Source: DRWZ01 sp964601505
GTDB lineage: Bacteria > Calescibacteriota > Calescibacteriia > Calescibacteriales > Calescibacteriaceae
DNA: 40,187 nt
NCBI GenBank assembly: GCA_964601505.1
Contig: CAZRNR010000015.1
Coordinates: 1-40,187, forward strand
Direction: 5' to 3'
Shown here in pieces: positions 26,073 to 33,911 of this stretch. Each line of letters begins with the position of its first letter. The stretch's first letter is position 1. The notes below the pieces were generated by a model that did no database searches, had not been told where the DNA came from, and saw only the letters and a program-made list of their open reading frames with translations. Both the position numbers and the translations under genes were made by a program.

Positions 26073-29000
26073 ATGATAGGACATTTTCATACACATACTC
26101 ACTACAGCATACTTGATGGAGCAATGACAGTAGATGATCTTGTAGAAAGGGCTCTGAGTAGAAAAATAGATGCTGTTGCGCTAACAGAACATGGAAATAT
26201 ATTTTCAGCTGTTGAATTTTTCCTCAAAGCAAAAGAAAAAGGCTTAAAACCAATAATAGGCTGTGAGATATATATTGCTCCCGGAAACCTTGAAGTCAAA
26301 AAAAACGATACAGAAGAAAGCAATTATCACGCCACAATTCTCGTAAAGAATGAAATTGGATACAAAAACCTCTGCCTGCTTCTGAAGATTGCAAACACCG
26401 AGGGATTCTACAGAAAACCCAGAATAGATTTCAAGACCCTTTACGAGTATAGGGAAGGACTCATAATGCTATCTGGTTGTCTTAACGGCATAATACCAAG
26501 ATATATAACTCATGGGAAAATAGATTTAGCTTTTCAAAAAGCTATAGAGTTCAAAGAGATTTTCGGAGATGATTTCTATCTTGAAATAATGCTTAGTGAA
26601 CCAGCAGATCCAAACAGAGAAGAAGATATAGAAACTGTAGCGAAGCAGAAAAAAGTAAACCAATATATTTTGGAATTCTCAAAGAAGCTAGGGATAAAAC
26701 CTGTAGCAACGGGAGACTGCCATTATGCAGACCCAGATCACTATGAACTCCAAGATATGCTCGTAGCGATAGGACACAATGAAAAGCTAAACCAAGAAAG
26801 AAGATTCAGGTACAGAGTAAAAGGACTTTATGTAAAGTCAAAAGATGAAATGATAAAAATTTTTGGTGAAGTTCCCGAAGCTTTGGAGAATCATGAAGAG
26901 ATAATCAAAAAATGCAAATTTGAATTCAAAAAATCTCAAGGTCTAAGATTGCCAAACCCCTATAATGAAAATCCAGATGAGTTGCTACGGAAAAAAGCAT
27001 ATGAAGGATTGAAAAGAAGGCTCGAAGAAAAAAAGCAGAAACGAATAAAATTTAATGAGGAAGAATACCAAGAGAGAATCGAAAAAGAACTTTCAGTCAT
27101 ATCGAAGAAAAATTTTTCTTCCTATTTTCTCATTGTTGAGGACTTTATCAAAGAAGCGAAAAATAGAAAAATACCCGTAGGTCCGGGGAGAGGTTCGGCA
27201 GCAGGTTCAATTGTATCATGGGCTCTTGGAATAACAGAACTTGACCCAATAGAATATGGACTTATCTTTGAGAGATTTCTTAACCCAGAAAGGGAAAAAA
27301 TTCCAGATATAGATGTTGATTTTTGCAAACAGAGAAGAGATGAAATCATTGAATACGTCTCCAATAAATATGGTAAAGATTGCGTATGCCACATAATAAC
27401 TTTCGGAACTTTTGGAGCGAGAGCTGCAATAAGAGATGTGGGGAGAATATTAGATGAACCAATAGAGGATGTATCGTATCTGGCAGAACTTGTTCCACAG
27501 GAGCCATCAAGAAAATGGACACTCAGCGAAGCCTATGAAGAAATACCAGAATTCAAAAACGCGGTTGATTCAAATCCAAGATTCAAAAAAATATTTGAAA
27601 GAGCTAAACTACTTGAAGGGCTTATAAGGCATGTCGGCTCTCATGCATCTGGATTCTTGATATCAGATAAACCAATAACAGAATATACATCAGTTTATAG
27701 GTCCAAGGATGGTCTCACCACGCACTTTGAAATGGAATACCTTGAAAAAATTGGTCTTGTTAAGTTTGATTTTCTTGGACTTGAAACATTAACTGTTATA
27801 CAAAAAACATTTGATCTCATAAAAGAAAGATATAACATTGAACTTTCATATAGCAACATACCGCTTGATGATCCCAAAACATATGCCCTTATAAAAAGAG
27901 GAGACACTTTTGGAGTATTCCAGTTTGAAAGCGCCGGAATGAGAGATATGCTTATGAAACTTGAGCCGTCAGAGTTCAACGACCTTATCGCTGCAGTTGC
28001 GCTCTATAGACCAGGGCCAATTCAATCTGGTATGGTCAATGACTACATTGAAAGAAAAAAAGGTTTAAAAAAAGTTGAATATCCTCACAAACTCCTTGAG
28101 CCCATCCTAAAAGAAACATATGGAAACTTCCTTTATCAAGAACAGATCATGTTCACAGCAAACATACTTGCCGGGTTCTCCATGAGCGAAGCTGATATCC
28201 TCAGAGAAGCCATGGGGAAAAAGAAAGCAGAGCTTATGTCCTCTATGCGCCAAAGATTTGTATCAGGATGCATATCAAACAACATAGATAAATCCTTAGC
28301 AGAAGAAATATTCGACATAATGGAAAAATTTTCAGGATACGCATTCAACAAATCTCACTCCGCTTGCTATGCATTCATCTCTTACATAACAGCATATCTT
28401 AAAGCCAATTATCCTCTGGAATACATCTCTGTTCTACTTTCATCAGAGATAGGAAACCATGAAAAACTTGTAAAATATCTTGAAAATGTTCTTTCACTCG
28501 GTTTTAAGATCCTTCCTCCATCAATTCTGAAAAGCAAATTTGAATTCACCGTTGAAGGGGATGCAATAAGATTTGGTCTTGGTGGCATAAAGGGTTTCGG
28601 TGAAGCAACTGCTAAACTCATTGAAGAAATAAGAAAAAAGATAAACATCACATCTTTTGAAGGTTTTATAAACCAAGCGCAAAAATTCGGCATAAACAAA
28701 AAAATTATAGAGGTGCTCGCCAAATCTGGAGCTTTTGATGAACTCATCGATAGGAAAAAATGCCTTGAAAGAATAGAAATCTTCCTAAAAGGTGGTGGAA
28801 TATCATTATTTCCGAAAAACGAAACAATCAGCGAAAAAAAAATTGAAGAATATGAAATAGAAAACATAGGCATACTCCTATCAAAAAACAAACTCACTGA
28901 AAAACTTCAAAAAGAACAAGATATATTCCCTCTTGGCAAAAGAGAATTGATCGAAATATATGGAATTGTAAAAAAGATAATCCCAACAAAATCTGGTATG

Positions 29001-29381
29001 ATAATAAATCTACAAGTTTCAGAAAAGAAAAACTATAGTGTCTTGCTATGCAATAAAAATCTCAAAATAGAAGAAGGAGAAATCTATACATTTATAGGGA
29101 AAATAACCGGAAATTTCATGGTATCCAAAATAGGATTCAAATTTCAGAATGACAACAATATACTTTTAGCAAAAACAAACATGGTAGAAGAAGAAAATAT
29201 CAGGAAACTTGTTAAGTTCATGACAGAGCAAGAAGAGGGAAAGACAAAAGTTATTGTTGAGATTAACGGGAAAAGTTATCAATTCAAGAAAAAGGTAAAA
29301 ATCACAAAGAAGCTAAAAGACGAGCTTGAATCATTGGGTTTCAGTCTACTGATGATCCCTGGTCATACCTCACCAAGCTGA
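26073..29381 (+). CDS. dnaE: DNA polymerase III alpha subunit
   Basis: Replicative C-family polymerase, 1,102 residues, in the DnaE (not PolC) size class. The N-terminal PHP domain has HFHTHTHYSILDGAM, ALTEHGN and GCEIYI. The palm contains VGPGRGSAAGS and the catalytic PDIDVDF. HVGSHASGFLIS, VKFDFLGLETLT (third catalytic Asp), VFQFES, ALYRPGP, LYQEQIM and FNKSHSACYAFISY are standard DnaE blocks. Helix-hairpin-helix and OB-like regions make up the C-terminal 300 residues. Its 3' end overlaps the convergent HDOD gene by 19 bp. No dnaN, dnaX or dnaQ is nearby. Confidence 0.97.
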   Translation: MIGHFHTHTHYSILDGAMTVDDLVERALSRKIDAVALTEHGNIFSAVEFFLKAKEKGLKPIIGCEIYIAPGNLEVKKNDTEESNYHATILVKNEIGYKNLCLLLKIANTEGFYRKPRIDFKTLYEYREGLIMLSGCLNGIIPRYITHGKIDLAFQKAIEFKEIFGDDFYLEIMLSEPADPNREEDIETVAKQKKVNQYILEFSKKLGIKPVATGDCHYADPDHYELQDMLVAIGHNEKLNQERRFRYRVKGLYVKSKDEMIKIFGEVPEALENHEEIIKKCKFEFKKSQGLRLPNPYNENPDELLRKKAYEGLKRRLEEKKQKRIKFNEEEYQERIEKELSVISKKNFSSYFLIVEDFIKEAKNRKIPVGPGRGSAAGSIVSWALGITELDPIEYGLIFERFLNPEREKIPDIDVDFCKQRRDEIIEYVSNKYGKDCVCHIITFGTFGARAAIRDVGRILDEPIEDVSYLAELVPQEPSRKWTLSEAYEEIPEFKNAVDSNPRFKKIFERAKLLEGLIRHVGSHASGFLISDKPITEYTSVYRSKDGLTTHFEMEYLEKIGLVKFDFLGLETLTVIQKTFDLIKERYNIELSYSNIPLDDPKTYALIKRGDTFGVFQFESAGMRDMLMKLEPSEFNDLIAAVALYRPGPIQSGMVNDYIERKKGLKKVEYPHKLLEPILKETYGNFLYQEQIMFTANILAGFSMSEADILREAMGKKKAELMSSMRQRFVSGCISNNIDKSLAEEIFDIMEKFSGYAFNKSHSACYAFISYITAYLKANYPLEYISVLLSSEIGNHEKLVKYLENVLSLGFKILPPSILKSKFEFTVEGDAIRFGLGGIKGFGEATAKLIEEIRKKINITSFEGFINQAQKFGINKKIIEVLAKSGAFDELIDRKKCLERIEIFLKGGGISLFPKNETISEKKIEEYEIENIGILLSKNKLTEKLQKEQDIFPLGKRELIEIYGIVKKIIPTKSGMIINLQVSEKKNYSVLLCNKNLKIEEGEIYTFIGKITGNFMVSKIGFKFQNDNNILLAKTNMVEEENIRKLVKFMTEQEEGKTKVIVEINGKSYQFKKKVKITKKLKDELESLGFSLLMIPGHTSPS

Positions 29382-30262
29382 AAAGTATCCTTGAGCTTTT
29401 GGATCTCCGGAACTATAGTCTCACAAACCTCTGCTATATGGTCAGTCTTAGAATCAAGTTCAAGTATCTCAAAAGCCTTCTGATCCACAACATAGAGCAT
29501 ACTATCCATAGGTGCCCCCTCACCTATTTGCATAGCAACAATATCTCCAAGATGTACAGCGCTTATAACCTTTGCCAAAGTTTTATCCCCGTTAAATCTT
29601 GAAGGATATGGATAAAAACGAACCACTGTAACAAGGTCATCTGGTATGTTCCACTCTTTGAGAAGTTCAGCTGTTATATCGCTATGAGAGAGTCCCAAGA
29701 CCCTTTCAGTTGCTGTGTAAAAAGAGACCTTCTTCTCAAAAACTTCATTCATAATTGATGAGACAACACCTGCACCCATGTAGTCTATAACAACTCTGCC
29801 AAGTGTCCTGAGAACTCCTCCGGTAAAAGCCATATCGCTTGCAAACTTCACATTCCCCCTATTAGCAAAATGAGTGGCAGCATAAGCTCCAACTAATGAG
29901 AAAACAGCAAGCTCACCAGGTCTTATCTTGAAAGATTTTACTTCCTTTGAAGCTACCTTTTTCGCCCAAGCAGCAAGGACAAGTCTCAGAAGTGTCCTTG
30001 TGCCCATCACAACAACTGCCTGTTCCAGAGACTTTATCTCCTGTGTCAAAGCATAATATGCAGAATTCACAACCCTCAAAGTGTCCGCGGTAAGAACTGG
30101 ATCTTTAGCAAGCTGCCTTGATATTTCTGGAACAGTAACAATATCATTCTTCAACATCTGAATAAGATTCGCGAGATTCTCAGGAAGCGGAATAACATCC
30201 TTTGCAACCTTAGATATTATAGCCTTTATATTCCCTGAAGATGTCATATTACTGCCTATCAT
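29363..30262 (-). CDS. HDOD-domain signalling protein
   Basis: A 299-residue cytoplasmic protein. Residues from about 20 to 220 form an HDOD domain: IPLPENLANLIQML, VPEISRQLAKDPVLTADTLRVVNSAYY, SLEQAVVVMGTRTLLRLVLA, and later LGLSHSDITAELLKEWNIPDDLV. HDOD domains resemble HD phosphohydrolases without the full set of metal ligands and act in signalling (chemotaxis, c-di-GMP and DNA-stress contexts); no enzymatic role is shown here. There is no second output domain. Its ATG overlaps the stop codon of the CheD-like gene (ATGA), so the two form a coupled pair. AAAGGAG lies just 2 nt before ATG 30262, and ATG 30247 is another possible start. Confidence 0.88.
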   Translation of the reverse strand: MIGSNMTSSGNIKAIISKVAKDVIPLPENLANLIQMLKNDIVTVPEISRQLAKDPVLTADTLRVVNSAYYALTQEIKSLEQAVVVMGTRTLLRLVLAAWAKKVASKEVKSFKIRPGELAVFSLVGAYAATHFANRGNVKFASDMAFTGGVLRTLGRVVIDYMGAGVVSSIMNEVFEKKVSFYTATERVLGLSHSDITAELLKEWNIPDDLVTVVRFYPYPSRFNGDKTLAKVISAVHLGDIVAMQIGEGAPMDSMLYVVDQKAFEILELDSKTDHIAEVCETIVPEIQKLKDTFQLGEV

Positions 30263-30693
30263 ATCTCCTTTGAGCTTCCTATAAGATAATTAACCACACA
30301 CTTACCTGTTATAGGGTCAAAGATTATATTTCTTGTAATATTTCCGCCTATGTCATATCCTCCAACTGGTAATCCTAACTTCTTTATGACATCAAATAGA
30401 ATAAAGGTAAGTTTTTTACCAATTTGAAGACCTGCAACATCTGAACCTCCCGCAATCTTAGCCCTTAATCTTGAAATCTGGCTGTTCTCAACACCTAAAA
30501 GTGATATAAGCTCCTTTAGTTTTTCCTCAATCTTTTTCTCATCTCTTGCAAAAAAGTGTGTACAAGCACAACGCTTCTTCAGCGGATCCCAAATAATAAC
30601 AGCTAAACCGCTTGCTACCTTTTCTATTACAACCTTTTCCCCCCCCGCCCAAGTCTGAAGTAATTTAATACTGACCTCTTTTCCTCCATTCAT
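30259..30693 (-). CDS. CheD-like protein lacking the catalytic cysteine
   Basis: A 144-residue protein that matches the CheD fold family (chemoreceptor glutamine deamidase). The best block is AKIAGGSD, GLQIGKKLT, then a helix and YDIGGNITRNIIFDPITGKCVV. The N-terminal half has VVIEKVASGLAVIIWDP followed by the conserved His (THFF, His46). In active CheD the position after Ser in the GLGSCVAV turn is the nucleophile Cys; here it reads SGLAV, so Gly29 replaces it. The conserved Thr of the Thr-His-Cys site is also not evident. Cys42 and Cys44 beside the His do not sit at the nucleophile position. Deamidase activity is therefore unlikely, and a binding or adaptor role is the inference. It is translationally coupled to the HDOD gene. 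No other chemotaxis gene is in the window. Confidence 0.75.
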   Translation of the reverse strand: MNGGKEVSIKLLQTWAGGEKVVIEKVASGLAVIIWDPLKKRCACTHFFARDEKKIEEKLKELISLLGVENSQISRLRAKIAGGSDVAGLQIGKKLTFILFDVIKKLGLPVGGYDIGGNITRNIIFDPITGKCVVNYLIGSSKEI

Positions 30694-30733
30694 GACAAAA
30701 CTACCCCATCAGTTATTTACTTATACAAAAAAT

Positions 30734-30759
30734 AATCACAATAAAAAATTTTTGTGATT
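30734..30759. promoter_or_regulatory. Inverted repeat upstream of the CheD/HDOD pair
   Basis: AATCACAA (30734-30741) and TTGTGATT (30752-30759) are exact inverted arms around a 10 bp A/T spacer. The repeat lies 40 bp before the CheD-like start, so it could be an operator. On the plus strand it is followed by T residues and could fold as a weak terminator, but no plus-strand gene ends nearby. Confidence 0.35.
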
Positions 30760-30981
30760 TTTTTCAACTTTTCTCAAAAATAAACCTTATAATATTCTCT
30801 TACACTATTAATACATAAAGTAATACCTTGATTGAAAATTTTGTATCTAAACCTTACAATTTTGATATATATCAATTCACACAATTACTCAAGAAAGTAT
30901 TTATAATACCTTCAAGTAGAATAATTCTTCCAAATTCACTTACCTCCAGAAGAGATTTTTTCTCAAGAATCTATACAATGG

Positions 30982-31024
30982 AAAGTTGTCATATAAGAAT
31001 CCTTACTCCAATTAAGAATAAAAG
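30982..31024 (+). repeat. 43 bp direct repeat, left copy, at the assembly gap
   Basis: Identical by eye to 31125-31167 and directly abuts the N run. Probably an overlap of contig ends rather than a biological repeat. Confidence 0.8.
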
Positions 31025-31124
31025 NNNNNNNNNNNNNNNNNNNNNNNNNNNNNNNNNNNNNNNNNNNNNNNNNNNNNNNNNNNNNNNNNNNNNNNNNNNN
31101 NNNNNNNNNNNNNNNNNNNNNNNN
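31025..31124. other. 100-N assembly gap
   Basis: Exactly 100 N, the conventional filler for a gap of unknown size. It lies in the intergenic region 30694-31208, which otherwise holds only AT-rich sequence and a short weak TTG-initiated frame (from 30828) that I do not regard as a gene. Confidence 0.97.
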
Positions 31125-31167
31125 AAAGTTGTCATATAAGAATCCTTACTCCAATTAAGAATAAAAG
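31125..31167 (+). repeat. 43 bp direct repeat, right copy, at the assembly gap
   Basis: Same 43 bp as 30982-31024, immediately after the N run. Confidence 0.8.
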
Positions 31168-31208
31168 CTGAATATCAAAATTCTACAAATAAAAAATCTA
31201 TTGAAAAA

Positions 31209-32411
31209 ATGATGGTTAAAATACTATTCATACCATTCAATTTGATCTCGCATATAGGAAGGTGTATAACACTAGCACCTAGAGAAAATTTCCAGATATA
31301 CTTTCTTATTTCAAAGGAATATATAAACTTCGTATCAGCTCATGGATTCAAATTTGAAACTAACGAATTAGAAGATCTCTCCATATTGAATAAAGCAAAA
31401 TCTATCGGTTTTTCTTGGATGAAAAAGGTAGAGATAATCAAAAATTTTCAATATCTTGTGTCAAAGATCCAAGATATCAAACCAAACATAGTAATCTCAG
31501 ACTCCAACATATTTGCTTCTTTAGCATGTGAATATCTTAAGATTCCGCACATATCGCTTATGAATACGTATATGACAAGATTCTTCAAAGATAGGTATAC
31601 TGATCTAACATATTTAAAAATTCCGGTTAGACTTTTTCTAAATCTTGTACTCAGATTAGTTTCAAGAGAAAAAGGTATAGAAATTATGAGAAAGGGAGAA
31701 GATATGTTTCTCAGGAAATTCCATTCCACATTTAGACAAGTCAGGGAAAAATATAAATTGAAAAGGAAACAACATCTTTTTGAGGAATTTGAAGGAGATA
31801 TGACATTCTTATTAGATCCGATTGATATATTTCCAGTGGAGATTAATCCAGAAATAAGAGTTGTCGGTCCTACCTACTACTATAGCGAGGAGAAAAAATA
31901 TGAGAGTATAAAGTTCTCAAAAGATAAACCCAACATCTTGATAACTTTAGGAAGCAGTGGAGATATAAGAAAATTCCTATTTATTGAAAAACTGAACTTA
32001 AGCAAATTTTATAACGTAATACTACTTGGTGAATCATCTTTTCCTCTAAAAATAGATGGAGCTCAAAGAGTAAAATTTGCGAACATAAGCCAAATAGCAG
32101 AATTTATTGATGTTGTCATATGTCACGGCGGAAATGGAACTGTTTATTCATTCCTAAGTAAGGGAGTTCCATCTATAATGATCCCAGGGCACATTGAACA
32201 GTATTGGTTCTCCCACCAAATACACAAGCATAAACTCGGAGTCCTTTGCACGGAAAAAAACAAAAAAATAATAATAGAAATAATCCAAAATCTCATTGAA
32301 GAAAGAAGAAGAGGTTTTCTAGAAAAGAAATCCGAACTATTCAAAATAGAGAGATCTATTGAAAACTTTAGGAGATACATTTATGATTTTATTCTCTCGT
32401 ATAAGAGTTGA
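31209..32411 (+). CDS. GT1 (UGT/MurG-like) glycosyltransferase
   Basis: A 400-residue GT-B protein. The N-terminal half is divergent (ILFIPFNLISHIGRCITLA, IVISDSNIFASLA). The C-terminal half carries the nucleotide-sugar signature of UDP-glycosyltransferases: ILITLGSSGD, then FANISQIAEFIDVVICHGGNGTVYSFLSKGVPSIMIPGHIEQ followed by FSHQIHKHKLGV, corresponding to the HGGxGTxxEAxxxGVPxxxxPxxxDQ..NA pattern. It may glycosylate lipids or small molecules; the substrate is unknown. It stands between the assembly gap and sppA, with 188 bp to sppA. Two adjacent ATG codons (31209, 31212) are possible starts. Confidence 0.8.
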   Translation: MMVKILFIPFNLISHIGRCITLAPRENFQIYFLISKEYINFVSAHGFKFETNELEDLSILNKAKSIGFSWMKKVEIIKNFQYLVSKIQDIKPNIVISDSNIFASLACEYLKIPHISLMNTYMTRFFKDRYTDLTYLKIPVRLFLNLVLRLVSREKGIEIMRKGEDMFLRKFHSTFRQVREKYKLKRKQHLFEEFEGDMTFLLDPIDIFPVEINPEIRVVGPTYYYSEEKKYESIKFSKDKPNILITLGSSGDIRKFLFIEKLNLSKFYNVILLGESSFPLKIDGAQRVKFANISQIAEFIDVVICHGGNGTVYSFLSKGVPSIMIPGHIEQYWFSHQIHKHKLGVLCTEKNKKIIIEIIQNLIEERRRGFLEKKSELFKIERSIENFRRYIYDFILSYKS

Positions 32412-32599
32412 GAAAACTTTATTCTTTCAAGGAGCTTTAGTATAAAATCATCTTTATCAGATACAATTAGAGGATTTGATAACCAAGATTCTTATCAAGG
32501 CAAAAGAGAAAACAGCCGATACATCTTTACAGAGAAAATATAATAAAAACATTTTTTAGATTTGTGAAACATAAATTATTCTGACCTACATATTTTGAT

Positions 32600-33451
32600 A
32601 TGAAAAGGGTTTTAAAATGGGTTATTTTCCTGATAATCTTTCTTCTTGCTCTGAGAGGTCTTTCAAGCATAATAGGAGAAGGTGAGAAAAGAGATTCAAT
32701 ATACATTATGAACCTGAAGGATACGATAATTTTTTCTGAAAGCTTCATAAAGGAGCTGAGAAGTATAGAAAAAAGAGAAGATATAAAATCAGTCATCATC
32801 CGAATAAATTCTCCAGGGGGAGCCATAGGAGCATCTCAAGAAATATATCAAGAAATTGAGAGGTTCAAAGAGAAAACAGGGAAAAAAATAATATGTTCAA
32901 TAGAAAACGTAGGAGCGTCTGGTGCCTACTATGTATCACTATCTTGTGATAAAACCATAGCTTTGCCTGGGTCAATAGTAGGCTCAATAGGAGTTATATC
33001 CGTATTCTTTACCGCTGAGGAGCTATTTGAAAAGATAAAACTAAAGCCATTTGTAGTAAAATCTGGAAAATTCAAAGATACTGGAACTCCATTGAGGAAA
33101 CCAACAGATGAAGACATAAAATATCTGCAGGGAGTTGTAAATGAGCTATTTGAACAGTTTAAGCAAGATGTAGTGAGAAAAAAACCACAACTTGCTGATA
33201 AAATAAATGAGATAGCAGATGGTAGAGTCTTTTCAGGAAAAGAAGCACAAAGACTTGGTCTTATAGATTTCGTTGGAACATTCTCGGATGCAATAACAAT
33301 AGCAAAAAATCTTTCCGGAATAGAAGGCGAACCAAGAATAATATGGCCACAAAAGAGAAAGTTAAGAATCCTTGAAGAAATTATCGGAGGCAAAATTTCT
33401 GAATTCATAATCCCATTATTTATGCTCGAAAATGTTCAAATTAGCTTTTGA
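32600..33451 (+). CDS. sppA: Signal peptide peptidase SppA (S49 family)
   Basis: Membrane-anchored serine protease that degrades cleaved signal peptides. The N-terminal segment (about residues 5-25, VLKWVIFLIIFLLAL) is the membrane anchor. The fold motif INSPGGAIGASQEIY is followed by Ser107 in VGASGAYYV and Lys159 in SGKFKDTGTP. The 52-residue spacing matches the Ser-Lys dyad of short, single-domain SppA. The length of 283 residues corresponds to the short (Bacillus-type) form, not the duplicated E. coli type. The next gene starts 20 bp before its stop, so the two are likely co-expressed. Confidence 0.93.
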   Translation: MKRVLKWVIFLIIFLLALRGLSSIIGEGEKRDSIYIMNLKDTIIFSESFIKELRSIEKREDIKSVIIRINSPGGAIGASQEIYQEIERFKEKTGKKIICSIENVGASGAYYVSLSCDKTIALPGSIVGSIGVISVFFTAEELFEKIKLKPFVVKSGKFKDTGTPLRKPTDEDIKYLQGVVNELFEQFKQDVVRKKPQLADKINEIADGRVFSGKEAQRLGLIDFVGTFSDAITIAKNLSGIEGEPRIIWPQKRKLRILEEIIGGKISEFIIPLFMLENVQISF

Positions 33452-33863
33452 AATAGATGACCAAAAAATAAAAATCGGCATAAATTTTTTTGGAAAACAT
33501 ATTCTCTTTCTCTACACAGAAAGCATATATGAACTGATCTTCTCAAAGGGAAAAAAGTCAGAAGTAAAGGAAAAAGAGATAAAGGATAAAAAAGAGTGGG
33601 GAAAAAAACAAATAAAAGGATCTGAATTCAAAAAGATTTTTAGAATCATTCAGAACCTCGGTAAGACGATAAGATATGATTCCGCACATATAGAAATTCC
33701 TACAAGTATCATAGATGAGCCTGATTTGTTTCCTTTATTATCAATTCTTCAAGGGATTCCAAAAATGACCATAGGTTTGTCTCATGGAACAAAAATCAAA
33801 ATACTTTTTAAAGTGAGATTTATATCAGCATTCAAACTTGTTTTTATGCTTCTAAAACCTTAA
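33432..33863 (+). CDS. Hypothetical protein downstream of sppA
   Basis: A 143-residue protein that I do not recognise with confidence. It has a beta-like N-terminus (FEIDDQKIKIGINFF, HILFLYTESIYELIF), a highly charged middle rich in Lys and Glu (about residues 43-70) and a more hydrophobic C-terminal half ending FVFMLLKP-like (AFKLVFMLLKP). The layout faintly resembles DUF2953-type proteins, with a charged insert and a conserved IGLSHG-like turn before a final hydrophobic strand or helix, but this is a weak impression. There is no signal peptide. It overlaps sppA by 20 bp, so it is probably translated with it. It converges with argJ across a 48 bp spacer with no convincing terminator. Confidence 0.65.
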   Translation: MFKLAFEIDDQKIKIGINFFGKHILFLYTESIYELIFSKGKKSEVKEKEIKDKKEWGKKQIKGSEFKKIFRIIQNLGKTIRYDSAHIEIPTSIIDEPDLFPLLSILQGIPKMTIGLSHGTKIKILFKVRFISAFKLVFMLLKP

Positions 33864-33911
33864 TTTAAGTTGGCAAAATAATTGAGTATTTCAATAATTT
33901 GTATTTAATTA

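Noticed and set aside
30828..31139. Frame running into the N gap
   Set aside because: TTG start, no ribosome site. If the duplicated 43 bp are merged it ends at once after the repeat with no recognisable protein.
33864..33911. Possible bidirectional terminator between the sppA operon and argJ
   Set aside because: Only a 5 bp A/T stem (ATTGA/TCAAT) is present, too weak to claim.
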